The notes below the pieces were generated by a model, which saw only the letters and a list, made by a program, of their open reading frames with translations, was not told where the DNA came from and made no database searches. 64,000 nt of DNA from Ignavibacteriales bacterium (GTDB taxonomy: Bacteria; Bacteroidota; Ignavibacteria; Ignavibacteriales; Ignavibacteriaceae), in assembly GCA_016700155.1 (NCBI GenBank), contig CP065001.1:4537369-4601368 (forward strand), in the 5' to 3' direction. How positions within the stretch are numbered: the stretch's first letter is position 1; each line of letters begins with the position of its first letter. Made by a program: the position numbers and the translations under genes. This document shows, in pieces, positions 26,743 through 36,115 of the stretch.

Positions 26743-27858
26743 ATGAAAACATCCATAAAAGTAATTATTATTTCATCGCGCGCTGACTATGGAGGTGGTC
26801 CGGAACATATTTTCAAACTTTTAAATTATTTAAAAGAGGACATGAATTTTTTTGTTGCCTGCCCAAAAGATCTTCCATACTGGGAAAGATATTGCAGTCT
26901 GATCGGGGCAGATAATCTAATTGAAATTCCGCATCGTCAATTCAACCTAAAACATTTTTTCCGGCTTCTTAAGTTCATTGTTGAAAATAAGATTGCCATA
27001 ATTCATTCTCATGGAAAAGGCGCAGGAATCTATAGCCGTATTATTTCAGCCTTAACCGGAACTCCTGTTGTACATACTTTCCATGGTATTCATTACTATA
27101 AGTATGGAGCAATAAAAAAGAATATTCAACTATTTATCGAAAAGGTATTAGCTTTTTTTACACGAAGATTTATTGTGGTTTCAGAGGGAGAAATGAAAAC
27201 TGCAATTAATTTAAAGATTGCCAAAAAAGAAAAGCTTTCACTCATTCTTAATGGAGTAGAAATAGGAAATGAGATTGTTGAATATTCGAAAGTTAAGACA
27301 GCGAACCCGGTCATTTCAACGATAACGAGATTTGATCACGCTAAGAACCCTGAATTGCTTATCCCCATATTGAAGGCTTTGAATGAAAACGATAAGACTT
27401 TCTTAATAAAAACTATTGGCAGCGGAGAAAGTGAAAGTAGTATTAAAGCGGCGGCAGAAGAAATGGGATTAACATCAAAATTTATCTTTGGCGGGGCTTC
27501 TAATAATCCCAAAGAATATTTACTGAATTCATTTTGTTATATTTCCACGTCCCGTGCGGAAGGACTTCCGCTTGGTGTTCTTGAAGCTATGTCTGTCGGC
27601 CTTCCGGTGGTTGCAACGAATGTCGTTGGCAACAACGATATAATAGAGAATGGTGTAAATGGTTTTTTATATGATATTGATAAACCCGAATCAGCATCGA
27701 AAATTATTTCATCATTATATGAAGACGAAGTACTCTGGAAAAAAATATCGGAAGCAGGCAGAAGAACAATCGAAATAAAATATAATATTGCCCGAATGAT
27801 AAATCAGACTAAAGACGTTTACCTGGAAATATTTAGCCGGGGAAAAATCAGTAAATGA
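26743..27858 (+). CDS. Glycosyltransferase family 4
   Basis: The 371-residue GT-B enzyme begins VIIISSRADYGGGPEHIFKLL, with the glycine loop that contacts the donor phosphate. It has IIHSHGKGAGIYSR, VVHTFHG and the C-terminal donor-site motif SRAEGLPLGVLEAMSVGLPV. GT4 enzymes use NDP-sugars and retain configuration. It is the first gene of the plus-strand arm and overlaps the next GT4 by 4 bp. Confidence 0.9.
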   Translation: MKTSIKVIIISSRADYGGGPEHIFKLLNYLKEDMNFFVACPKDLPYWERYCSLIGADNLIEIPHRQFNLKHFFRLLKFIVENKIAIIHSHGKGAGIYSRIISALTGTPVVHTFHGIHYYKYGAIKKNIQLFIEKVLAFFTRRFIVVSEGEMKTAINLKIAKKEKLSLILNGVEIGNEIVEYSKVKTANPVISTITRFDHAKNPELLIPILKALNENDKTFLIKTIGSGESESSIKAAAEEMGLTSKFIFGGASNNPKEYLLNSFCYISTSRAEGLPLGVLEAMSVGLPVVATNVVGNNDIIENGVNGFLYDIDKPESASKIISSLYEDEVLWKKISEAGRRTIEIKYNIARMINQTKDVYLEIFSRGKISK

Positions 27859-28985
27859 AAACAGCTATCGTACACGACTGGTTTGCAAGTTATGCCGGCT
27901 CTGAAAAATGTGTTGAGTCTTTTACAAACATCTGGACAGATGCTGATGTTTTTACTCTTTTCAATTTGTTGAACTATGAGGAATCACAAAAAGTATTTAA
28001 GAATAAAAACCTTAATACTTCATTTCTGCAAAAAGCTCCGTTCATAAAAACGAAACACAGGAATTATCTCCCATTTTTTCCTTATGCAATTGAACAGTTT
28101 GATGTTTCAGGTTATGATTTTGTTTTAACAAGTTCTCATGCGGTTGCGAAAGGGGTCATTACAAATTCAGATCAACTGAATATATGTTACTGTTACACCC
28201 CAATAAGGTATGCCTGGGACTTGTATCATCAATACTTAAAAGCGGCAAACCTTACAAGTGGTATAAAAGGTTTCATTGCAAAGAATATACTTCATTACAT
28301 AAGGATGTGGGATTCAACAACCGCAAACCGTGTTAATTATTTTGTTGGAATCTCTCACTACATTGCCAAAAGAATTGAAAAAATTTATGGCAGAAAAGCT
28401 GACGTTATTTATCCGCCTGTTGATACAAAGAAGTTTGAGTGCAGCACTACAAAAGATGATTACTACCTTGCGGCATCCCGTTTTGTCCCATACAAAAAAA
28501 TCGATCTTATTGTTGAAACATTTAAAGATTTTGACGGAAGAAAATTAGTTCTTATCGGCGATGGTCCCGATCAGAATAAAATCCGGGCGTTGCTTTCAAA
28601 GAATGTTGAATACATCGGTTATCAACCCGATGTAAAACTAAAAGAGTATATGCAAAAAGCTAAAGCATTTATTTTTGCTGCCGAAGAAGATTTTGGAATT
28701 ATTCCTGTGGAAGCACTATCCTGCGGCACTCCTGTAATTGCATTTAATAAAGGAGGAGCTTCCGAAACTATAATTGATGGTGAATCAGGAATTCATTTTA
28801 ATGAGCAAAGTATAACATCCTTACGTGAAGCAATTTTAAAATTCGAAAAGAATGAAAATAAATTTGATTCAGTGTTTCTGAATCAATACGCAAAAAAGTT
28901 TGACAGAAAAGTATTTGAAGAAAATATAACCCGCTATGTTGATGAGAAAAGCAATATTTTCTTTAACAGAAAAAACATGAAATAA
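27855..28985 (+). CDS. Glycosyltransferase family 4 (mannosyltransferase-like)
   Basis: The 376-residue GT-B protein starts with TAIVHDWFASYAGSEKCVE, close to the VHDWLxxxGGAEK pattern of WbaZ-type mannosyltransferases. It contains VGISHYIAKRI, YPPVDT and the donor-binding AAEEDFGIIPVEALSCGTPV. A GDP-mannose donor is a guess from this resemblance. It overlaps the preceding gene by 4 bp and is followed 12 bp later by the initiating sugar transferase. Confidence 0.9.
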   Translation: MKTAIVHDWFASYAGSEKCVESFTNIWTDADVFTLFNLLNYEESQKVFKNKNLNTSFLQKAPFIKTKHRNYLPFFPYAIEQFDVSGYDFVLTSSHAVAKGVITNSDQLNICYCYTPIRYAWDLYHQYLKAANLTSGIKGFIAKNILHYIRMWDSTTANRVNYFVGISHYIAKRIEKIYGRKADVIYPPVDTKKFECSTTKDDYYLAASRFVPYKKIDLIVETFKDFDGRKLVLIGDGPDQNKIRALLSKNVEYIGYQPDVKLKEYMQKAKAFIFAAEEDFGIIPVEALSCGTPVIAFNKGGASETIIDGESGIHFNEQSITSLREAILKFEKNENKFDSVFLNQYAKKFDRKVFEENITRYVDEKSNIFFNRKNMK

Positions 28986-28997
28986 GAAACTTTCAGA

Positions 28998-30398
28998 ATG
29001 CTTGCTAATAAAAAGTCTATATACTATCTGAGACTCTTCCTTGATTTGTTCATAATAAACTTATCATTTCTTGCCAGCGCGGTATTTGCGCAGTCCTGGG
29101 AAATACTTCTTGAGCGGAACTATATGTTTATTCTTATGGCAGGTTTAAATTTTTCCTGGTATTTATTTTCAGATGTAATAAATTTTTATGATGATTTTAA
29201 CACAAAACATTTTTCCTACCAGTTATTAAACGTACTGAAACTAGCAGCTCTACAGGTTATTGTGTCTATACTTTTCATCTTTGCTGCCAAGGAACTTTTG
29301 TTCACCAGAAATTTTATCCTGTATAATTCTCTGATAGTGATTTCGGTCATCAGTATCAGGATAATACTATTAAGAGTTATTCTGGGCAGTCTTATGAGAA
29401 AAGAAAAAAATCAGAAAAATCTGCTGATAGTCGGTGCCGGAGAAACGGGTCGGAGTATAAAAGAATTAATTGTAAAGCATCCTGAGTTCGGATTAAGATT
29501 TTCAGGATATGTCGATATTGAAAAAGATTCTGTGCTTATTGATGACTATTTAGGAACTACGGAAGAACTGGACAGGATAATCACTCAAATTAAAATTGAT
29601 ACGGTTGTAATAGCATTATCTTTAGTTGATCCTCTTCTTCTCGATAACATCATTCGTGTTTGTAATAAGCACGCGGTAAGGACGCATATTATTCCGGATT
29701 ACTTTAAGTTTCTTTCAAAAAAATACCAGGTAAATCTTATCGGAGATTTTCCTGTAATTACCGTAAGGGCAGAACCGCTTTCAGAAATTCACTGGCGATT
29801 CCTTAAACGTATTTTCGATATAAATTTTTCACTGTTAGTGTTTGCTCTTGTGCTTTGGTGGCTCATTCCTGTAATCTATTTGCTTAATCTCATTAATTCC
29901 CGCGGAAAACTTTTTTTCATACAGGAACGAACAGGAGCACATGGAAAAACATTTAACTGTTATAAGTTCAGAACAATGCATGAGTCAAAACAAACAGATA
30001 CTTTTGTACCGGTTGTTCAGGATGATCCAAGAATAACAGAGCTCGGAAAAATATTAAGAAGAACGAACCTCGATGAGCTTCCCCAGTTCATTAATGTTTT
30101 TAAAGGTGATATGTCTGTTGTTGGTCCCCGTCCTCACATGATATCATTCCAAAAAATTTATGAGCAGATGGTTGAAGAAATAAAAATACGAAGCTGGGTC
30201 AAACCCGGCATAACGGGTTGGGCACAGATTCACGGGCTTCGCGGTGATGTACCTGATTTTGAAGAAAATAAAAAACGAATGAAAAAAAGAATTGATTATG
30301 ATCTATGGTACATTGAGAACTGGTCTCCTTGGCTCGATATACAGATAATTCTTCTGACTGGCTGGCAGATGGTTAAGGGTGATACAAAGGGCATTTAA
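28998..30398 (+). CDS. Undecaprenyl-phosphate sugar phosphotransferase (WbaP/WcaJ type)
   Basis: The 466-residue polyprenyl-phosphate hexose-1-phosphate transferase has four N-terminal membrane segments, a central CoA-binding-like Rossmann domain (LLIVGAGETGRSIKEL, about 145) and the C-terminal bacterial sugar transferase domain. That domain contains KRIFDINFS, the reentrant hydrophobic helix, NCYKFRTM, RRTNLDELPQFINV, VGPRPHM and KPGITGWAQI. It loads the first sugar phosphate onto undecaprenyl phosphate, initiating the glycan made by this locus. Last gene of the plus-strand arm. Confidence 0.93.
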   Translation: MLANKKSIYYLRLFLDLFIINLSFLASAVFAQSWEILLERNYMFILMAGLNFSWYLFSDVINFYDDFNTKHFSYQLLNVLKLAALQVIVSILFIFAAKELLFTRNFILYNSLIVISVISIRIILLRVILGSLMRKEKNQKNLLIVGAGETGRSIKELIVKHPEFGLRFSGYVDIEKDSVLIDDYLGTTEELDRIITQIKIDTVVIALSLVDPLLLDNIIRVCNKHAVRTHIIPDYFKFLSKKYQVNLIGDFPVITVRAEPLSEIHWRFLKRIFDINFSLLVFALVLWWLIPVIYLLNLINSRGKLFFIQERTGAHGKTFNCYKFRTMHESKQTDTFVPVVQDDPRITELGKILRRTNLDELPQFINVFKGDMSVVGPRPHMISFQKIYEQMVEEIKIRSWVKPGITGWAQIHGLRGDVPDFEENKKRMKKRIDYDLWYIENWSPWLDIQIILLTGWQMVKGDTKGI

Positions 30399-30565
30399 TC
30401 TTCTTGTCTGATTTTAAAAACAAACTCTTTATTCTTTTTAATTTAAAACTTCTTTGATGCTTATAATTCAATATTGAATTTAATTTACAGGGCAGTAATT
30501 GCTGTTCATTAACTATTGATAAAAATATTTTTGAAAAAAATGTTTTATAGTAAATCAATTTTGTA

Positions 30566-30573
30566 TAAGTTTG
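30566..30573 (+). promoter_or_regulatory. Candidate -7 box for the 48-aa ORF
   Basis: TAAGTTTG matches TAnnTTTG and sits 37 bp before the ATG at 30611. No good -33 TTG is found at the normal distance. Confidence 0.35.
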
Positions 30574-30610
30574 ATCAGAGATAGAATTAATTATTTACAG
30601 GGAGAACAGG

Positions 30611-30757
30611 ATGCAATACTCGATTTACGATGCATCTTTAATTCAGATAGAACTGCTCGATTCCATTCAAGGATCAACTTTCAATAACGCTGCTTATCCT
30701 GCGCAATACCCTGAATCATCATCATTGAATTTTCTCAATGATAGTTCATATGGCTGA
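30611..30757 (+). CDS. Hypothetical 48-aa ORF
   Basis: The ORF starts MQYSIYDASLIQIELLD and ends FLNDSSYG. It is neutral, not hydrophobic and has no signal peptide. A GGGAG ribosome site lies upstream, and TAAGTTTG is positioned as a -7 box, so expression is plausible. No family is recognised. It sits alone between the polysaccharide locus and a T9SS protein gene. Confidence 0.4.
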   Translation: MQYSIYDASLIQIELLDSIQGSTFNNAAYPAQYPESSSLNFLNDSSYG

Positions 30758-31067
30758 AACCATAATTGTTGTTCATTAATAATTATTGAGGGAAAAATTT
30801 CAGGCATCGGCTGAAACAGAAAATTTCTATTCAGCCTGTTCATCGCGGGATAGAGCATAATCATATCCTGTTCAGTTTAATATTTGTTACTAAGTTGTCC
30901 GAACCCGCTGTTTATTTACCGGGATATTTTTAGTAAAAGATATTCAAGTCTAAATAAACCGAATTGTAATTCCTGGTCGGTCAAGTCTTTTTGAAATTGA
31001 TAAAACATTATAGCGAAATGATTAGCTGTAATACTTATACAATCAATCCACTAAATAGAGGTTAACT
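30758..31067. other. Intergenic region with a long hairpin
   Basis: No protein-coding frame is convincing here. GGCTGAA at 30809-30815 pairs with TTCAGCC at 30830-30836, and inside it AGAAA pairs with TTTCT, giving a two-tier hairpin without a T run. An AATTGTTGTTCATTAA phrase at 30764 echoes AATTGCTGTTCATTAA at 30497, so imperfect direct repeats flank the 48-aa ORF. Confidence 0.4.
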
Positions 31068-33542
31068 ATGAAGAAGTCCTTTTTTGTTCTTTCTCTGCTC
31101 CTTGCTTTTTCATTCACACTGGCTCAAAGCCAGAAGAATGCTTCATGGAACTTGGCTCCTTACCAGATTTCTACTGAAGACAGAACCTACGTACAGGACA
31201 ACAACCCGGTTGTTCTTGGTACAAAAGGTGTCACTGATTTAAGATATATATTTACAGATTTCGAAGACCAGGTGTTCCCGCCTACAGGCTGGACATTGGA
31301 ATTCACAGGTACAGCATACTGGACTTTAGTAACTACATGCAGTGGTTATGGAACGGGTGTTGCCGCAGCAAAATTTAATTTTTACAGCGCTACAACCGGA
31401 ACAACCCAATCAATGGTCACCAGCGTAATGGCACCTACAGTTACAGGGGATCAACTTGTATTTGATCATGCTTATGCAACCTATACCGGTGGTGAAGATG
31501 ATCAGCTTCAACTTGAAACTTCAACAGATGGCGGAACAACTTTTACAACTTTGATACTTTTACACGGCGGTAACAGCGGTGAACTGGTAACAGCACCAGG
31601 TCAAAGCGGTACATTCACACCAACAGCAGCTCAATGGGCAACCAAAACTTTTGCTCTTCCTGTTGGAACCAATATGGTAAAATTCAAAGCAATCAGTGCT
31701 TATGGAAATAACCTTTATCTCGATAACATAAAAATTGGCACAGCTCCGGCTAATGATGTTGGTATGTTCTCACTCGATGTTGCCGGTAATATTTTACCAG
31801 GTACAGTTACTCCAATGGCAACAGTTAAAAACTTTGGAAGTGCAGAGCAGACTTTCAACGTAACAATGACAATTGTTCCTGCAGGTTATACTTCCACAAA
31901 AACTGTAACCGGACTTGCACCGAATACAACGCAACAAGTTTCATTCGATAACATTGCAGCAGTTGTCGGAACATATACTGTAAAAGCATATACTCAGCTT
32001 GCAGGTGATGTTAATGCATTAAACGATACACTTCAAAAAGTTGTTAGTGTTACTGATGCAACATGGATGACCGCAGCAAATATTAATGTTGGTACTTACA
32101 TGGGCGCCGGTGCAACTTATAAGAATGGTGCTACTGAATTATTATTCTCAGCAGGCGGTAACTCAACAAACAAAACAGAAGCAAACAAATATGATTTTGC
32201 AACAAATACATGGGTTGCTATAGCACCACTACCGCAGCCGAGAGTAGTTACAACTTCAGCAGCAACTATGGGTTACTATTTTGTTATCGGCGGTAGTGAT
32301 GGAGCTTCAACACCGGCATATCAAAACACAACTCTGAAGTATGATATTACTGCAAACACATGGTCTACTGCAGCTACACTGCCCGGTAATGTAGGCTGGT
32401 CAGATGCTTATCCATACCAGGATAGTTTAATTTACCTTGTTGGTGGTTATGATGGAACAAACTATCTAACATCAGTTTTATTGTACAATGTTAACACCGA
32501 TACCTGGAGACCTGCAACATCATTGCCAACAGGTATTTTTGGCGGTGCGATGGCGATATACAACAACACAATCGTTTATGTCGGCGGTGCTACTGCTTCC
32601 GGTATTGTTGGAACAACCTATGTCGGAACAATTGATGCTAATGACAGAACCATTATCACCTGGACTTCAGGAGCTGCTTTCCCACTTGGTGCAAGATTCA
32701 GATGGGATGCTGCTAAATGGCAGGACGGAATAATCGTTGCAGGCGGAAGCCCTACAACATCCTGGACCGGCTCCACTGATTGTTACGTTTATAAAGTTGC
32801 TACAGACACATGGGTTCCGCAGATTAGTAAACCAACTGCTGTTCTTGGTTCCTCTGTTGGTAGTATTCAAACAGAAGTAAATCAATGGAAGCTTGCGGTT
32901 GCTACAGGTTATAATGGTACCGCTATTTCAATGTTAACAGAAGTATTTGTTGATAATTCATACATAGTTCCTGTTGAACTTGTATCTTTCAATGCTAACC
33001 GCTCAAATGAAAATGTTGTTCTAAGCTGGTTAACAGCAACCGAATTGAATAACAGCGGATTTGAAATTGAAAGAAGATCAGAAACCGAAGACTACACAAC
33101 CGTAGGATTTGTAAAAGGTTTCGGAACAACTTCACAGGCACAAAGTTATTCCTTTATAGATGTTAATGTAGGTACAGGCAGCTATACTTACAGATTAAAA
33201 CAAATCGACTTTGACGGTACATTCAGCTACAGTAATGAAGTTAAAATTGATATGGGTATACCAGCTGAATTTGAACTCAGCCAGAACTATCCGAACCCAT
33301 TCAACCCTTCAACAAAGATCAATTTCAATCTTCCTGTCGAATCGAGAGTAAGCTTTAAAGTATTTGATATTCTTGGTCAGGAAGTATTGTCAATACTGAA
33401 TCAGAATTTTGTTGCCGGTCCTCACTCAATCACATTTGACGGCAGCTCATTGAACAGCGGTGTTTATTTCTACAGAATAGATGCAGCTGGTGTTAATGGA
33501 AGTGAATTCAGTTCAGTTAAGAAAATGATTCTTACCAAATAA
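31068..33542 (+). CDS. T9SS cargo: kelch-repeat/CARDB secreted protein
   Basis: The 824-residue protein has a signal peptide (SFFVLSLLLAFSFTLA, cleavage near AQS). A jelly-roll-like domain (about 60-230, with FEDQVFPPTGWTLEF) follows, then a CARDB-like domain (about 235-325). A kelch-type beta-propeller (about 335-625) has repeats such as YFVIGGSDG and LIYLVGGYDG. After a fibronectin-like linker (VELVSFNANRS) comes the T9SS sorting domain with NYPNPFNPSTKINFNLP. It is exported to the cell surface or medium. The ligand is unknown. Monocistronic, with a terminator. Confidence 0.88.
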   Translation: MKKSFFVLSLLLAFSFTLAQSQKNASWNLAPYQISTEDRTYVQDNNPVVLGTKGVTDLRYIFTDFEDQVFPPTGWTLEFTGTAYWTLVTTCSGYGTGVAAAKFNFYSATTGTTQSMVTSVMAPTVTGDQLVFDHAYATYTGGEDDQLQLETSTDGGTTFTTLILLHGGNSGELVTAPGQSGTFTPTAAQWATKTFALPVGTNMVKFKAISAYGNNLYLDNIKIGTAPANDVGMFSLDVAGNILPGTVTPMATVKNFGSAEQTFNVTMTIVPAGYTSTKTVTGLAPNTTQQVSFDNIAAVVGTYTVKAYTQLAGDVNALNDTLQKVVSVTDATWMTAANINVGTYMGAGATYKNGATELLFSAGGNSTNKTEANKYDFATNTWVAIAPLPQPRVVTTSAATMGYYFVIGGSDGASTPAYQNTTLKYDITANTWSTAATLPGNVGWSDAYPYQDSLIYLVGGYDGTNYLTSVLLYNVNTDTWRPATSLPTGIFGGAMAIYNNTIVYVGGATASGIVGTTYVGTIDANDRTIITWTSGAAFPLGARFRWDAAKWQDGIIVAGGSPTTSWTGSTDCYVYKVATDTWVPQISKPTAVLGSSVGSIQTEVNQWKLAVATGYNGTAISMLTEVFVDNSYIVPVELVSFNANRSNENVVLSWLTATELNNSGFEIERRSETEDYTTVGFVKGFGTTSQAQSYSFIDVNVGTGSYTYRLKQIDFDGTFSYSNEVKIDMGIPAEFELSQNYPNPFNPSTKINFNLPVESRVSFKVFDILGQEVLSILNQNFVAGPHSITFDGSSLNSGVYFYRIDAAGVNGSEFSSVKKMILTK

Positions 33543-33573
33543 TTTATTTGGTGAGAAGCAAGAAGAAGAGGAA

Positions 33574-33600
33574 GGGCGCAGAAATGCGCCCTTTATTATT
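33574..33600 (+). terminator. Terminator after the kelch T9SS gene
   Basis: Perfect stem GGGCGCA / TGCGCCC (33574-33580, 33585-33591) with a GAAA tetraloop, then a T-rich tract. Confidence 0.8.
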
Positions 33601-33670
33601 TTAAATCATTGATCGCTTTACAATTTAAGTTTGGAGAAGATTAATCTTTTTCTATTTCAGATTTGATATT

Positions 33671-33678
33671 ATTTTTGA
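33671..33678 (+). promoter_or_regulatory. Candidate -7 box for the GT39/TPR gene
   Basis: TATTTTTG, 52 bp upstream of the GTG start, with TTT (not TTG) 20 bp further upstream. Confidence 0.35.
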
Positions 33679-33729
33679 GCATCAATACAAAATTTTTCTA
33701 ATTGAACAATAAAATATTCGTGGCTAAGC

Positions 33730-35700
33730 GTGAGTAAAAAAGAAAAAAAGAAAAATGCACAGAAAAAATCTTCTGCTGTGAAAACAGGGAAGACGGTCGA
33801 ATTAATCTATTCATTAAAAGCAGGTAAATATCAGAACTACCTGATTTATCTGCCTGTACTTTTAACCATTATAACAGGCATCTACTTTGTCTATGATTCG
33901 TTTGACAAAAACGGGTACTTCGGATTTCCATTAGACGACCCGTGGATCCACTTAACATTTGCAAAAAACTTTGTTGATTATGGAAGTTTCTCTTATTTCA
34001 AAAATGAAATGGTAACGTCAGGTTCTACATCACCAATTTATACAATTTTGCTTTCGCTTCTTTTTCTTGTTTCAAACAATGAATTCATTATCAGTTATAT
34101 ACCGGGAATTTTGTTCGGGGCTTTGTTTGTCTTTGCATTTATAAAAATCGCGGGGAATGAATTCAATGGATTTCCTCTGCTTGCTTTGGTCACTACACTT
34201 TTAGTTGCTCTTCAGCCTAAGCTTAACCTGATAAATGTTTCCGGTATGGAAACTTCAATGTTCCTGTTTTTTATAACCGGAAGTATTTATGCATACAGGT
34301 ATAAAAAAATTGTTCTGCTCGGAATTATGCTGGGATTAACAATCTGGTGCCGACCTGATGGACTTGTACTATGGATTGCAATTGCTTTCGATTTTTTCCT
34401 CCGGCGAAATTATTTTAAAAAAGATGATAATTCCGACAACAAATTTTCAACGGGTGAAATTTCAAAAGCATTTTCAATAGCTTTTATTATGGCGGCTGGT
34501 TATTTCATATTTAATTATCTGCTGTCAGGATCATTTCTTCCCAACACATACAAAGCCAAGTTAGAGTATTATCAAAACTCCAGCAGAGCAAATTTTCTTG
34601 AGAATGATGTTCTGAAATATTTTACACAATCAGAATTTGTAATTATTTGGGTGCCCTTCCTGGTAGGACTCGTCGCAATTATAAAATCATTTTTTAAGAA
34701 GGAGTATAAAACATTATTAGTCTGCCTGATATTTATACTGGGCTTGATTGCTGTTTATTACATAAAGCTTCCATTTGCTCACAGGTTCGGAAGATATTTG
34801 ATGCCTGTAATTCCTTTCTATATTCTGATAGCATTTTCAGGTGTAAAGATTGTCGTAGATTTTCTTCACACAAAATTATCCGGGGGAAGAAGCCAGCTTT
34901 CAAACATGGTGTTTATCCTTTTTCTTATTGCAGGCATTTCAATTACGTTTAATGAGATTTCCACAAACGTTAAGGAATATTCACTTCTGTGCAAGTATCA
35001 TAATGAAAGACATGTTGCTGCCGGTAAATGGATAGATGCAAACACTGATACGAATGATATAATTGCAACACATGATGTCGGCGCCATCGCATACTACGGC
35101 AAAAGAAAATTAGTGGACATGGCTGGGCTTGTAACACCGGAGTTGATCGATCATCTGAATAACAGAATGTATTCGGAATATATGAATGATTACCTAAGCA
35201 AGCAGAAAGTAAATTATGTTGTCACATTAAAAAACTGGTTCGAAGTTGTTAATGATAAACCGGTATATGTACCTGTTCATGAATTTGAATTTCTCGAGAT
35301 ATTTAAATACGAGCAGGGCAGGACACATATCCAGCCAAAAGAAGTTTCTCAGATGAACCAGGCAGCTATCCAAATGCTTCAGTCGGGCAATTCAGCAAAT
35401 GCTGTGCAGTTATTAAATCAATCACTGGCTTTAGATCCAAGATCTTCTCAAACATATTTTCTTTTAGGGGCTTCGTATGAATCACTGCGGAATTATAGCC
35501 GGGCAGAGAATAATTTTAATAAAGCACTTGAGAATTATCCTGCTTATACCGAAGCATATTTTGGGTTAGCCCAGAGCAGTTTTAACCAGAAAAAATTCGA
35601 AGAAGCGAATTATTATGTAAATAAATGCCTGGGTTTAGATCCTAATTATATGCCCGCAAAACAGCTTCTCGACAGGATAAATCCATTACTCGAGAAATAG
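33730..35700 (+). CDS. GT39-like membrane glycosyltransferase fused to C-terminal TPRs
   Basis: The 656-residue protein has a Lys-rich N-terminus, then about ten membrane segments from residue 37 to about 410. The first luminal loop contains PLDDPWIHLTFAKN, which carries the acidic pair typical of GT-C/PMT-like enzymes using polyprenyl-phosphate sugars. A soluble stretch with ATHDVGAIAYYGKRK follows, as in related dolichyl-phosphate-mannose-type transferases. At least two TPR motifs (about 545-650, for example YFLLGASYESLRNYSRAENN) complete the protein. The GTG start is the only one ahead of the basic leader. The TPR fusion is unusual and may bind an acceptor protein. Confidence 0.8.
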   Translation: MSKKEKKKNAQKKSSAVKTGKTVELIYSLKAGKYQNYLIYLPVLLTIITGIYFVYDSFDKNGYFGFPLDDPWIHLTFAKNFVDYGSFSYFKNEMVTSGSTSPIYTILLSLLFLVSNNEFIISYIPGILFGALFVFAFIKIAGNEFNGFPLLALVTTLLVALQPKLNLINVSGMETSMFLFFITGSIYAYRYKKIVLLGIMLGLTIWCRPDGLVLWIAIAFDFFLRRNYFKKDDNSDNKFSTGEISKAFSIAFIMAAGYFIFNYLLSGSFLPNTYKAKLEYYQNSSRANFLENDVLKYFTQSEFVIIWVPFLVGLVAIIKSFFKKEYKTLLVCLIFILGLIAVYYIKLPFAHRFGRYLMPVIPFYILIAFSGVKIVVDFLHTKLSGGRSQLSNMVFILFLIAGISITFNEISTNVKEYSLLCKYHNERHVAAGKWIDANTDTNDIIATHDVGAIAYYGKRKLVDMAGLVTPELIDHLNNRMYSEYMNDYLSKQKVNYVVTLKNWFEVVNDKPVYVPVHEFEFLEIFKYEQGRTHIQPKEVSQMNQAAIQMLQSGNSANAVQLLNQSLALDPRSSQTYFLLGASYESLRNYSRAENNFNKALENYPAYTEAYFGLAQSSFNQKKFEEANYYVNKCLGLDPNYMPAKQLLDRINPLLEK

Positions 35701-35886
35701 TTAAGTGGTTTTTTTTACTCTCCGACTGAATCAATTAGTTACGAATAAACTTATTGAGACATTCCTTCGATAATAAAACAGAAAGTTGAGTATGCCTGAT
35801 ATATACTTTGAATGGCATAATTCATGAGTTATGAAAATACGCTTTTCCTCATCCGGCATAAGATCAAACTAATATTCAGGATTAAT

Positions 35887-36096
35887 ATGAACAGACATCT
35901 GGCACAAAAAGTTGATGAGATTCAACAGGTAATCAAAAAGATTATCGAACTTGAGTACAAAAATGCTTTAAATCGCGGACTCCTGGATTCCGGCAAAATT
36001 GCTGATAAAATATGGGATGTTCTGGTCGATAAGAATGCGATAAGTGTACCGGTTCCTGAATCCGCTTACGGCTGCTACGAAGACACAGACGATTAA
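35887..36096 (+). CDS. Hypothetical 69-aa protein
   Basis: The protein is read from the ATG at 35887, which has AGGA six bases upstream. A longer frame from 35824 adds 21 residues of unconvincing sequence. It begins MNRHLAQKVDEIQQVIKKII (helical, charged) and has an acidic C-terminal tail ending YEDTDD. No family is recognised. It is convergent with the TPR lipoprotein gene. Confidence 0.5.
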   Translation: MNRHLAQKVDEIQQVIKKIIELEYKNALNRGLLDSGKIADKIWDVLVDKNAISVPVPESAYGCYEDTDD

Positions 36097-36115
36097 AAAG
36101 AATTGAACATCCGGT

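Noticed and set aside
30373..30558. 61-aa minus-strand frame after the sugar transferase
   Set aside because: It has no ribosome site, is rich in Lys and Phe as expected for AT-rich noncoding DNA, and overlaps the sugar transferase end.
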